Origin: RGIG9115 sp045128915
Lineage (GTDB): Bacteria; Bacillota; Clostridia; UBA1381
Direction of reading: 5' to 3'
Assembly: GCA_045128915.1 (NCBI GenBank)
Contig: JBGVIT010000078.1
Coordinates: 1-64,000, forward strand
Length of the DNA: 64,000 nucleotides
The notes under the pieces are model-generated. The model made no database searches, was not told where the DNA came from, and saw nothing but the letters and a program-made list of their open reading frames with translations. Positions 51,234-58,729 of this stretch are shown here, one piece after another. How positions within the stretch are numbered: position 1 is the first letter of the stretch; every line of letters begins with the position of its first letter. Made by a program: the position numbers and the translations under genes.

Positions 51234-51893
51234 TTATAACAATTCACATACTGTAACAACACCGTCGCTCACCTTAAACTTCACCTCAAAACCACCGTAG
51301 GAAAGTCCGTAAATTCTTTCCTTGTCGCAAATATATGCAGGTCTTGGATCTTGAGCAAGGATGCTTGTTAGTTCATTAATTTGTGATTGTGTAAGACTCT
51401 TTTTAAGGCTATCGGGGAATACAACCTCAAGAGAATAACCGAACTTTTCATCAGCAAAGCCGTTTATTGCATCAGGGTGGCTGTCTGTAAATGAAAGATA
51501 CGGCTTTATATCATATATGGGAGTGTTATCCATTAAATCAGCACCGCTTACTTTAAGCACAGTTCCTTCTTTTGTTTGTTCCACGCCCATAAGCTTCACC
51601 GAAGATAATCCTATGGGATTTGGACGATAAGGAGAGCGGGTTGCAAAAACCCCCATGCGCTTGTTGCCGCCCAATCTTGGCGGGCGTACAGTAGGGGACC
51701 ATTTATCTTTTTTTGACTCAGAAAATTCCCATATAATCCATAAATGACTGTACTGCTCAATTCCGCGAAGGGCTTCGCTAACCCTGAACTCAGGTTCAAA
51801 TACTATTGTGCCAATAGTATCTGTAAGCCCGCTTTGGCGTGGTATTGCAAATTTTTCAGGAAAATCTGTGCGGATTCTTGCGATAATTTTCAT
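51234..51893 (-). CDS. trmO: tRNA (N6-threonylcarbamoyladenosine37-N6)-methyltransferase TrmO
   Basis: A 219-residue TsaA/TrmO family enzyme that adds a methyl group to t6A37 of certain tRNAs using SAM. Seen: IARIRTDFPEKFAIPRQSGL, the WIIWEFSESKKDKWSPTVRP and RPPRLGGNKRMGVFATRSPY RPNPIGLS core (written in two pieces), and DIKPYLSFTDSHPDA. The start at 51893 matches the family N-terminus; the 21 codons further upstream are unlikely. AAAGGA lies about 12 nt before it. Confidence 0.92.
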   Translation of the reverse strand: MKIIARIRTDFPEKFAIPRQSGLTDTIGTIVFEPEFRVSEALRGIEQYSHLWIIWEFSESKKDKWSPTVRPPRLGGNKRMGVFATRSPYRPNPIGLSSVKLMGVEQTKEGTVLKVSGADLMDNTPIYDIKPYLSFTDSHPDAINGFADEKFGYSLEVVFPDSLKKSLTQSQINELTSILAQDPRPAYICDKERIYGLSYGGFEVKFKVSDGVVTVCELL

Positions 51894-52008
51894 GTGCTTT
51901 AAATATCCTTTCAGTTTGTCAAGGTTCATTATATATGAAATCAATACCAAAATCAAGAGTTTTTGAGTAGCCTAATCTTAACAAAATGTTAACAAAACAA
52001 AATAATCA

Positions 52009-52037
52009 TTGACTTTCCTTAATTTGTATGGTACAAT
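52009..52037 (+). promoter_or_regulatory. Promoter of the CorC-type gene, with long leader
   Basis: TTGACT, 17-bp spacer, TACAAT. The transcript would have a leader of about 215 nt before the start codon at 52262. Confidence 0.72.
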
Positions 52038-52079
52038 GAATCAAACATATAAGTATTGAAAGAGAGGATTTATATAAAT

Positions 52080-52205
52080 ATGGATTCAGAAGACGGCGAT
52101 TCTAACACTGAATTATGTATTTATTTGTTCTATAAGGCATACCTGCGTCTGATGCTAAAAAGATGCATGTATGCCTTTGTGTGTTTTAAAAGAGTACTGA
52201 TATAG
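52080..52205 (+). CDS. Possible 41-codon leader peptide before the CorC-type gene
   Basis: A short frame with GAGAGGA upstream and ATG. Its product is acidic at the start (MDSEDGDSN) then hydrophobic and basic (YKAYLRLMLKRCMYAFVCFK). Within it GGCATAC (about 52136) and GTATGCC (about 52169) can close a large hairpin. It could be a leader peptide, or just part of a structured, regulatory 5' RNA for an ion transporter. No known riboswitch consensus is visible. The remaining leader (51894-52261) shows nothing else. Confidence 0.35.
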   Translation: MDSEDGDSNTELCIYLFYKAYLRLMLKRCMYAFVCFKRVLI

Positions 52206-52261
52206 TATAAAATTTATGGAATAAATAAAATATAAGTGTTAAGGAGAATTATTTTTAAATT

Positions 52262-53524
52262 ATGAGTATTCCGCAATATATATTAATAATAGCGGTATTG
52301 GTGCTGCTTTCAGCATACTTTTCCGCAACAGAAACAGCCTTTTCGTCTGTTAATAAAACAAGACTTAAAACCATGGCAGAGAAGGGCGATAAAAAAGCAA
52401 ATCTTGCATTAAAGCTTGCAGAGGACTATGATAAGCTTATTTCAACAATTCTTATTGGCAACAACATAGTCAACATCGCTACCGCATCAATCGGTACCGT
52501 TATGTTTGTGAAGCTATACGGCGATTTGGGTGCTACAATTTCAACTGCCGTAATTACTGTTCTGGTGCTTATATTCGGAGAAATAACTCCCAAAAGTATA
52601 GCTAAGGACAATCCTGAAAGATTTGCAGAGTTTTCATCTCCTTTTATAAGAGTTCTTATCTGGATTTTCACTCCCCTTAATTATATTTTTTCACTTTGGA
52701 AAAAGCTTGTTTCAAAGGTTCTTAAGGTTGAAGAAAACTCCAAAATGTCACAGGAAGAGCTTCTTATGCTTGTGGAGGAGGTACAGCAGGAGGGAAGTAT
52801 AGACGATGATGAAGGCGTTCTTATAAAAAATGCCATTGAGTTTGGTGAACTTAGTGCCGAGGACATTCTTACCCACAGAGTAGATATAGAAGCAGTACCC
52901 ATTACTGCTGATAAATCAGAAATTGCAAAAATGTTCGCAGAAACGAGATTTTCAAGGTTGCCCGTATATGAGGACAGCATTGATAATATAGTAGGTATAA
53001 TTCACCTTAAGGACTTCTATACAGTTGACGGCATTACCAAGCAGGACATAAGCAAAATTATGACACCGCCCCTTTATATTCAGCAATTCGAAATGGTTGA
53101 CGATTTGCTCAAGATGCTCCAGACCAACAAATCTCATATCGCCGTGGTAATAGACGAATACGGCGGCACTCTCGGCATAATCACTATGGAAGACATTCTG
53201 GAAGAGCTTGTAGGAGAAATATGGGACGAGCATGACGAGGTGGTAGAACCCTTTGAAGAAATTTCAGAGAATACCTATAATGTAGATTGTACAGTTACTC
53301 TCGATGACTTCTGTGAGTTTTTTGACATAGAAGCAGATACCAGCGAAAGTGTTTCAGCAGGCGGCTGGGCAATGGAACAGCTGGGCAAAATTCCTGAAAA
53401 TGGCGACACATTCGATTATGAAAATCTCAATATAACAATAACAGAAACCGATGCTCACCGCGTGACACAAATTACAGTAGTGGTAAACGAAAAGGAAGCA
53501 GAAGAAGAGGAAAAAGAAGAATAA
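52262..53524 (+). CDS. CorC/HlyC-type transporter (CNNM + CBS pair + CorC domain)
   Basis: A 420-residue membrane protein. The CNNM domain has three to four membrane segments (residues 1-140; SAYFSATETAFSSVNKTRLK, NNIVNIATASIGTVM, FGEITPKSIAKDNPERFAEF). Two CBS domains follow (about 200-320; MTPxxxI-like LTHRVDIEAVPITADKSEIA, FSRLPVYEDSIDNIVGIIHL), then the C-terminal CorC_HlyC domain. Homologues export Mg2+ or Co2+ (MpfA/CorC); hemolysin is a historical name. An AAGGAG site lies about 15 nt before the ATG. It has a long leader that may be regulatory. Confidence 0.92.
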   Translation: MSIPQYILIIAVLVLLSAYFSATETAFSSVNKTRLKTMAEKGDKKANLALKLAEDYDKLISTILIGNNIVNIATASIGTVMFVKLYGDLGATISTAVITVLVLIFGEITPKSIAKDNPERFAEFSSPFIRVLIWIFTPLNYIFSLWKKLVSKVLKVEENSKMSQEELLMLVEEVQQEGSIDDDEGVLIKNAIEFGELSAEDILTHRVDIEAVPITADKSEIAKMFAETRFSRLPVYEDSIDNIVGIIHLKDFYTVDGITKQDISKIMTPPLYIQQFEMVDDLLKMLQTNKSHIAVVIDEYGGTLGIITMEDILEELVGEIWDEHDEVVEPFEEISENTYNVDCTVTLDDFCEFFDIEADTSESVSAGGWAMEQLGKIPENGDTFDYENLNITITETDAHRVTQITVVVNEKEAEEEEKEE

Positions 53525-53530
53525 AAAAAC

Positions 53531-53572
53531 GGAAATGTGGTACTCAACTTGTCGGTTGAGTACTGCATTTTT
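53531..53572 (+). terminator. Terminator of the CorC-type gene
   Basis: GTACTCAAC / GTTGAGTAC stem inside AAATG ... CATTTTT. Confidence 0.88.
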
Positions 53573-53717
53573 ATGTCAAAATGCTAAAACTGTAACAAAT
53601 ATGATATTAATTGTTGCATTTTGTGAAAAGGCGTGGTATAATGAATCTAATAAAGTCGAATTGGGTGATATAAATCTCTTTGGAGTATATTATTACTAAT
53701 TACAACTATGAAAGAAG

Positions 53718-56027
53718 ATGCTTGTAATGCCAAAAACGTACCGACGTAAAAATAACAGACAGGATAATATTATATATACTGTTATAACTGTAATTATAGT
53801 GTGTTCGCTGTTTCTTGGTATGGTCGCTTCGTTTTATATTCAGGCTGAGGACGAGGCGTATGAAAAGCTTCATATCCAGACGAAGCAGATTAAAGATGAT
53901 TTGACTTTGCAGATAAAGTCAGACAGAGAAAATCTTATTACTATGGCAAACTTTGCAGCTAAGCTGTATTCCGACGACGAAGACTATAACCTTATGTTTG
54001 ATTCGTTCAAATCAATCGGTTTGTTCGCAAATATAGGTATATTAAATCCGGACAATACCTTTGTTACAAAAGTTGGAAGTGTTGATTTGAATGGCAAAAT
54101 ATCCTTTAAGGACGAAGCGCAGCGTGGTATATACATAAGCGGCAGAGTTCCTGACCTTACAAGAGATGGTAAAGAAATTATAAGAAGTGCCGTTCCTATT
54201 GTGGTAAATGACAGAACTGTTGGCATATTGTACGGTGTAATTCATCTTGATACAATCGCCAAGAAGTATAATAAGATGGCAAAAGAGCTCGATGCTCAGC
54301 TGTTTGTTTATGATAAAGAGACAGGAAAGTTTATCATAGATACAATCGATAATCCTCCGGGCGAATTGTCACTGCTTAAGGATAGAAAATATAATAAAGG
54401 ATACTCCTACGAAGCTATGGCAACGACGGATAAAGGCTTCAGTTCCTTTAAGTCGAAATTTACGGGCGAGAATTTATATATTCATTATTCTATACTTGAG
54501 GATTTTAATTGGGGTATTATGCTTGCCCGTTATGAAACACAGGTGTTCTCAGATATACATAAACTATCCAGAAATTTGGTAATCATTTTTAGTGCGATGA
54601 TTTTAATCGTAGCAGTATATTTGGAATTAGTGTTAAAAAATGAAAAAAGCAGAGCCAGATTGAGTTCGGAATCTTCTGACATAAGAAAGCTTCTTCTCGA
54701 AGCAAATGAACAATATACAAATATAACGGCAGCCATGAAGAACATCAAGGAATTCTCCAATGCTCGTTCTGCATTTTTTGCAGATACGGACGGTGAAGAT
54801 TTCTATTATATCCATCCGTCTATGAAAGATAAGCTTTTAACAGAAGCGAACAGAAAATTTTTGCAGGGACAGCTTTTCAAGTATGTTGCAGATGTACATA
54901 ACACCAATAAAACATCAGTTGGCTATATGCAGATTATACCTAACAGCCATTTGCAGAAAACAAACTCCGAGCTGTACGATTTCTTTTTAGAACACGGCAT
55001 TACAGATGTTTCTTTCGGGATTATTACAGAAAAAAATAACCATGTGGGTATTTTGGGAACAATCAATCCGAAGAGAAGTGATGTTGCAAGAAAGCTTATT
55101 GAAGATGTAGCTATTTGTTTCTCTATTGCTATGCACAATAAGAAACGTCTTAATAAAACAGAGCGCGTTGCTACCACAGATTCTCTTACGGGCGTTTTAA
55201 ACCGTGTGGCGTATAATAAGGACATCATATTGTTTAATGAAGAAAAACCGGAAGAATTTTCATGTATTTATATTGATGTAAACGAACTTCATATAAGAAA
55301 TAATAAATACGGTCATGCCGCAGGCGATGAGATGCTCATATACATTGCAAACACATTAAAGGAAGTGTTCTTTGGTCATAGCGTGTATCGTATGGGTGGC
55401 GACGAGTTCTTGGTATTTGTAAGGGATACAACGCAGGAAATTATCAAAAATAATATCGAAACATTTATTGAGCAATTAAAGTTAATGAAATATAACGTAG
55501 CTATCGGCACATCTTACAGAAAGCAAAATACAAACTGCGAAGAAATGGTAAGAGAAGCCGAAGTGAGAATGTATGAGGCAAAGGCTCAGTATTATCAGAA
55601 CAAGGAACAAATCGCCGTATCAGACGATGCAGATAAAAACTATGTTCAAATCAAAACAGGTATCAGAGAAATTGATACAATGATATCTGTGCTTAAAGAG
55701 CATTACAACGGTATTTACAGAGTATCATTGGTAAATAACACCGCGCGTCGTATTCTTGTGCCTGCATATCTTGGCTACAATGAGGATGAGAAAAACTTCT
55801 CAGAATTGTTGACAAAGTATATAGACGAAGTTGTGCATCCGGATTTCCACAGAGCAGTTTCAAGCTTTTTAAACTATGATGCAGTCAGAAGTCAGCTTAC
55901 GAAAGGGAACATACCCAGAATTAGCTACAAGAAAGTTAATGGCGAAAATGTAATACTCAGCGTTTACAAGCTTGATGAAAATGACGAGGATATAAAAGAT
56001 ACTCTTTGGGTTTTTGCAAAAGATTAA
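53718..56027 (+). CDS. Membrane diguanylate cyclase with extracytoplasmic sensor (GGDEF protein)
   Basis: A 769-residue protein. TM1 is at about 19-40; residues 42-280 form an extracytoplasmic Cache-like sensor (SIGLFANIGILNPDNTFVTK, VPIVVNDRTVGILYGVIHLD); TM2 is at about 286-307. A GAF-like region follows (330-480), then the GGDEF domain (about 480-640: TTDSLTGVLNRVAYNKDIIL and RMGGDEFLVF at about 559-568, motif intact). The last 130 residues resemble a PAS-type domain and are unassigned. It should make c-di-GMP from two GTP in response to an external signal. No RxxD inhibitory site is seen. Directly downstream are a c-di-GMP riboswitch and an EAL gene. Confidence 0.9.
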   Translation: MLVMPKTYRRKNNRQDNIIYTVITVIIVCSLFLGMVASFYIQAEDEAYEKLHIQTKQIKDDLTLQIKSDRENLITMANFAAKLYSDDEDYNLMFDSFKSIGLFANIGILNPDNTFVTKVGSVDLNGKISFKDEAQRGIYISGRVPDLTRDGKEIIRSAVPIVVNDRTVGILYGVIHLDTIAKKYNKMAKELDAQLFVYDKETGKFIIDTIDNPPGELSLLKDRKYNKGYSYEAMATTDKGFSSFKSKFTGENLYIHYSILEDFNWGIMLARYETQVFSDIHKLSRNLVIIFSAMILIVAVYLELVLKNEKSRARLSSESSDIRKLLLEANEQYTNITAAMKNIKEFSNARSAFFADTDGEDFYYIHPSMKDKLLTEANRKFLQGQLFKYVADVHNTNKTSVGYMQIIPNSHLQKTNSELYDFFLEHGITDVSFGIITEKNNHVGILGTINPKRSDVARKLIEDVAICFSIAMHNKKRLNKTERVATTDSLTGVLNRVAYNKDIILFNEEKPEEFSCIYIDVNELHIRNNKYGHAAGDEMLIYIANTLKEVFFGHSVYRMGGDEFLVFVRDTTQEIIKNNIETFIEQLKLMKYNVAIGTSYRKQNTNCEEMVREAEVRMYEAKAQYYQNKEQIAVSDDADKNYVQIKTGIREIDTMISVLKEHYNGIYRVSLVNNTARRILVPAYLGYNEDEKNFSELLTKYIDEVVHPDFHRAVSSFLNYDAVRSQLTKGNIPRISYKKVNGENVILSVYKLDENDEDIKDTLWVFAKD

Positions 56028-56035
56028 TTTTGTAT

Positions 56036-56064
56036 TTGACAAATATAATTAATTGTGGTACAAT
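56036..56064 (+). promoter_or_regulatory. Promoter of the riboswitch-EAL unit
   Basis: TTGACA, 17-bp spacer, TACAAT, starting nine bases after the diguanylate cyclase stop codon. Confidence 0.88.
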
Positions 56065-56083
56065 AGATTTTAATTGAATATTT

Positions 56084-56182
56084 GGCAAAATCGGTGAAAG
56101 CCGATGACGCAAAGCTAAGAGGCTAAGGTTATAGCCGAAACAATTTTTAATAATTGTTTCGGCTTGGCTATGCTCGTCCAGC
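56084..56182 (+). ncRNA. c-di-GMP-I (GEMM) riboswitch
   Basis: The leader contains ATCGGTGAAAGCCGATGACGC followed by AAAGC-TAAGAGGCTAAGG, which matches the GEMM-I core: a GAAA-capped hairpin next to the invariant GACGCAAAGC, then the A/G-rich junction. The second hairpin is extended by AGCCGAAACAATT / AATTGTTTCGGCT (about 56133-56164), and GGCTATGCTCGTCCAGC closes the domain. A terminator hairpin follows. In this class binding of one c-di-GMP switches downstream expression. Whether it is on or off here depends on pairing of CCAGCTGC with the aptamer or terminator and is not decided by eye. Confidence 0.85.
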
Positions 56183-56232
56183 TGCGATAATAAGAGTCTT
56201 TTTAAGGCTTTCTATTGTTGCGGCTTTTTTTA
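56181..56232 (+). terminator. Intrinsic terminator / expression platform of the riboswitch
   Basis: GCTGCGATAATAAGAG pairs, with G-U pairs, to CTTTCTATTGTTGCGGC, then TTTTTTT. Its 5' strand starts where the aptamer ends, so ligand binding can compete with it. Between it and the EAL start (56233-56392) I see no other gene. Confidence 0.8.
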
Positions 56233-56392
56233 TTAAATGACAGTTTAAAGCATGCAATTACAATAGAAAAATTTTTAATCAATCTTCAATAAAATATGGA
56301 ATTATATTATCATCAAAAGTTAAAAAGTCATATTATACCATGCGGAGATAGATTGAAAATCAATATTCAGAGAAAAGAGGTGAATACTGAAA

Positions 56393-57784
56393 GTGAGAAA
56401 GCTAATTGTGGTTTCAATGGTAATGCTTGTGCTCATTCTGCTGCTGACGGCCGGCGTAACATTCTTATTTTTTCGTATCAACAGAATACAAAAAGAAAAT
56501 CAAGCGGGTAAAATGACAGACAGCGAAACGGGCATGGGAAATCTGCAATTTTTCAAATATCACTTCAGACATATTATTAATGACACTTCAAGAGGTTTGT
56601 ATTATATTGCATATATTATTTTAGACATCAGTTATTTAAGATCGTATCACATGGGCAGTTCTTTTGAGAAAGTTCTTCAATATACCGCATCTGTGTTGTC
56701 GGAATATACCGACGACAAAGAGTTTCATGCAAGAATTACCGAAAACGGATTTGCATATGCTTTTCAGTCTGCGAGCTTCGAAGAAGCAGATAACAGACTA
56801 AGAACGGTTATGAACAGGCTTAACAGCTTTGAACATATAAATAAAAAAAACAACAAGCTTGTATTTCATTGTGCAGCTTATAAGTTGTGTGCATCAGACA
56901 AGAACTGCGAGATTTTGCTGTTCAATTTGCGAAAAAATTGCAATAAAATTTTTGGCACCGAAAAACAGATTATCCATTGCGACATCCATTCTATGAACGC
57001 TGTTCAAGAGGAAAAGAAAATTACTGAAAGCATCTTAAAAGGCTTTGAAAAAAATGAATTTAAGATGTACTTGCAAAGTGTTGTAGATAACAAAACAAAG
57101 TCAATAGCTTCATGCGAAGCACTTTCCAGATGGAATAGCAGCGAACACGGTCTGCTCGGCCCCGGAAAATATATTGGCAATATGGAAAATGTCGGACTTA
57201 TAAGTAAGCACGATTTTTATATGTTTGAGCTTGTTTGCAGTCAGCTTGAAAAGTGGAGCAATACAGAATATAAAGACATTTCCATCTCTTGCAATTTTAC
57301 AAGAATAACGCTTTCGGAAGAAAACTTTATAAGTAAAATTAAAACCATTTCGGACAGATACAGTTTTGACAAATCAAAGCTTGCCATTGAAATAACCGAA
57401 GATGTTATTGAGAAAGACACACAAATCGCAACGCAAAATGTAAAAAAATGCAAAGAGCTTGGTTTCAAGGTCTATCTTGATGACTTAGGCAGCGGCTATA
57501 CAACTCTTGGCAATCTTTGTGATTATCCTATTGACATTGTTAAAATAGACCGTGACATTCTTCTTAAGGCTGAAGCGCCTAAGGGCAGAGAATTATTTTG
57601 CGGAATTATTGCTCTTGCGCACAGCATGGGTATAGGCATAATCTGTGAAGGTGTAGAAACAGATGAACAAAATGAATTTGTATCACAAACTGATTGTGAT
57701 TACATTCAGGGCTGGTATTTTTCAAAACCCATTCCCGCAGAAGAGAGTGAAGCATTTATAAAAGAATTCAGAAATAAATTGTAA
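56393..57784 (+). CDS. c-di-GMP phosphodiesterase (degenerate GGDEF + EAL)
   Basis: A 463-residue membrane-anchored protein. TM at residues 5-28; a degenerate GGDEF domain (about 45-200), where the active-site motif is replaced by RITENGFAYAF; and an EAL domain (about 210-463). The EAL catalytic set is intact: CEALSRW (E near 242), NFTRITLS, ITEDVIEK, YLDDLGSGYTTLGNL, DIVKIDRDIL, CEGVETDEQ and YIQGWYFSKP. It should hydrolyse c-di-GMP to pGpG. The start is GTG after AGAGGTGA. Its transcript begins with a c-di-GMP riboswitch, giving a feedback loop with the upstream cyclase. A terminator follows. Confidence 0.92.
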   Translation: MRKLIVVSMVMLVLILLLTAGVTFLFFRINRIQKENQAGKMTDSETGMGNLQFFKYHFRHIINDTSRGLYYIAYIILDISYLRSYHMGSSFEKVLQYTASVLSEYTDDKEFHARITENGFAYAFQSASFEEADNRLRTVMNRLNSFEHINKKNNKLVFHCAAYKLCASDKNCEILLFNLRKNCNKIFGTEKQIIHCDIHSMNAVQEEKKITESILKGFEKNEFKMYLQSVVDNKTKSIASCEALSRWNSSEHGLLGPGKYIGNMENVGLISKHDFYMFELVCSQLEKWSNTEYKDISISCNFTRITLSEENFISKIKTISDRYSFDKSKLAIEITEDVIEKDTQIATQNVKKCKELGFKVYLDDLGSGYTTLGNLCDYPIDIVKIDRDILLKAEAPKGRELFCGIIALAHSMGIGIICEGVETDEQNEFVSQTDCDYIQGWYFSKPIPAEESEAFIKEFRNKL

Positions 57785-57785
57785 T

Positions 57786-57817
57786 AAAAAACGACAAGCA
57801 ATAGCTTGTCGTTTTTT
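57786..57817. terminator. Terminator of the EAL gene and of tRNA-Leu
   Basis: AAAAAACGACAAGC, AATA, GCTTGTCGTTTTTT; works for the plus-strand gene and the minus-strand tRNA. Confidence 0.92.
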
Positions 57818-57900
57818 GGTGCACCTGAAAGGACTTGAACCTTCACGTCGGGGACACTAGATCCTAAGTCTAGCGCGTCTGCCAATTCCGCCACAGGTGC
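57817..57900 (-). tRNA. tRNA-Leu (anticodon TAG)
   Basis: Minus strand: acceptor GCACCTG / CAGGTGC, discriminator A, encoded CCA. Anticodon loop CTTAGGA within CTAGA/TCTAG gives TAG. A class II variable arm is present and the T-arm is AAGGTTCAAGTCCTT. Confidence 0.95.
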
Positions 57901-57923
57901 ATATGCTCTTAACAGCGAAACTT

Positions 57924-57952
57924 ATTATATCATGATTTACGTTTTTTGTCAA
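57924..57952 (-). promoter_or_regulatory. Promoter of tRNA-Leu(TAG)
   Basis: Minus strand: TTGACA, 17-bp spacer, TATAAT. Confidence 0.88.
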
Positions 57953-57985
57953 CTATTAAAAAAATAATTTTTTTTAAAAAAAGTG

Positions 57986-58014
57986 TTGACAAAACAAAAA
58001 TAATATGGTATAAT
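57986..58014 (+). promoter_or_regulatory. Promoter of tRNA-Ser(TGA)
   Basis: TTGACA, 17-bp spacer, TATAAT, back to back with the tRNA-Leu promoter. Confidence 0.88.
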
Positions 58015-58029
58015 ACAACACGTTGACTC

Positions 58030-58117
58030 GGAGAGATGTCTGAGCGGTTGAAAGAGCCGGTCTTGAAAACCGGTGACGTGCGAGCGTCCGTGGGTTCGAA
58101 TCCCACTCTCTCCTCCA
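58030..58117 (+). tRNA. tRNA-Ser (anticodon TGA)
   Basis: Acceptor GGAGAGA / TCTCTCC, T discriminator, CCA encoded. Anticodon loop CTTGAAA in CCGGT/ACCGG gives TGA. T-arm GTGGGTTCGAATCCCAC and a long variable arm. Its last 18 bases are repeated 190 bp downstream. Confidence 0.95.
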
Positions 58118-58150
58118 AAAAAATAACACCCAAGAGGGTGTTATTTTTTT
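58117..58150 (+). terminator. Terminator of tRNA-Ser(TGA)
   Basis: AAAAAATAACACCC, AAGA, GGGTGTTATTTTTTT. A near-identical copy lies at 58464-58495. Confidence 0.9.
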
Positions 58151-58153
58151 GCA

Positions 58154-58284
58154 ATAAGAGGGATTCGAACCCTGAGAGGGTTTTTGCGTAAAGAAAACGA
58201 TTGATAATCGTTTTTAGCAAAAAGGTGTGCAGACGGTACCGAAATGCGAAGCATTTGGGTGTCAAGCAGTTAAGACGCGAAGCG
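58154..58284. repeat. Hairpin cassette D between the tRNA-end repeats
   Basis: A chain of small hairpins with 3-nt loops: GGGATTCGAACCC (an inverted tRNA T-arm), AACCCT-GAG-AGGGTT, AAAACGATT-GAT-AATCGTTTT enclosed by TTTTTGC/GCAAAAA, AAATGC-GAA-GCATTT, CGC-GAA-GCG. The loop sizes and sequences resemble those of arrays A-C, but no repeated word is evident. No gene is seen here. Confidence 0.6.
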
Positions 58285-58346
58285 GATGTATCCCACTCTC
58301 TCCTCCAGAAAAAAGATAGGTTTCGATAAGAAATCTGTCTTTTTTT

Positions 58347-58460
58347 AGCTAAATTCGCATTCTGCGAGCTAAATTGAACAAGTTCAGCTAAATGTGCTAC
58401 GCACGCTTAAAGTGAATTTAATTTAGCTTTATATAACTTGCATCTATTATGTAGCTAAAA
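58347..58460. repeat. Word-and-hairpin array C (AGCTAAAT word)
   Basis: Forward word AGCTAAAT at 58347, 58367 and 58386; inverted ATTTAGCT at 58421; a partial AGCTAAA at 58453. Hairpins between: TCGCA-TTC-TGCGA (58355-58367), TGAA-CAAG-TTCA (58375-58386), GTGC-TAC-GCAC (58394-58404). This is the same plan as arrays A and B with a different word. The rest of the 58496-58729 gap holds only the murA promoter and leader. Confidence 0.75.
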
Positions 58461-58463
58461 GCC

Positions 58464-58495
58464 AAAAATAACACCCATGAGGGTGTTATTTTTTT
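58464..58495 (+). terminator. Second copy of the tRNA-Ser terminator
   Basis: AAAAATAACACCC, ATGA, GGGTGTTATTTTTTT, differing from the 58117 copy mainly in the loop. Confidence 0.85.
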
Positions 58496-58587
58496 ATATA
58501 ATAAATTTTGTCCTTGTCAGCTTTTGGTATATTTTCTTGTGAATAATACAAATATGTTAATTTTCTGTGATTTTTTAGGCAAAAACC

Positions 58588-58616
58588 TTTCAAATAAAGG
58601 CTGTGTATGTTATAAT
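58588..58616 (+). promoter_or_regulatory. Promoter of murA
   Basis: TTTCAA, 17-bp spacer, TATAAT; the leader would be about 110 nt. Confidence 0.6.
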
Positions 58617-58729
58617 ACAATTACCTATATAATGTGTAGGCTGCCTGAAGTAACATAATTCCTTTACTTCTCATATGATACACTATCTTAATAGCAGTAT
58701 CAAAAAAGAGGATTGGAGAGTGTTGATTC

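Larger units (their letters stand above)
58100..58307 (+). repeat. 18-bp direct repeat of the tRNA-Ser 3' end (attachment-site-like)
   Basis: ATCCCACTCTCTCCTCCA occurs at 58100-58117 (end of the tRNA) and again at 58290-58307. Duplication of a tRNA 3' end is what tRNA-targeting integrases leave on both sides of an inserted element; here only 172 bp lie between, and no integrase is present. Confidence 0.75.

Noticed and set aside
58151..58175. Partial tRNA gene on the minus strand (T-arm GGGTTCGAATCCC)
   Set aside because: Only the T-arm-like palindrome is present; no acceptor, D-arm or anticodon arm can be formed.
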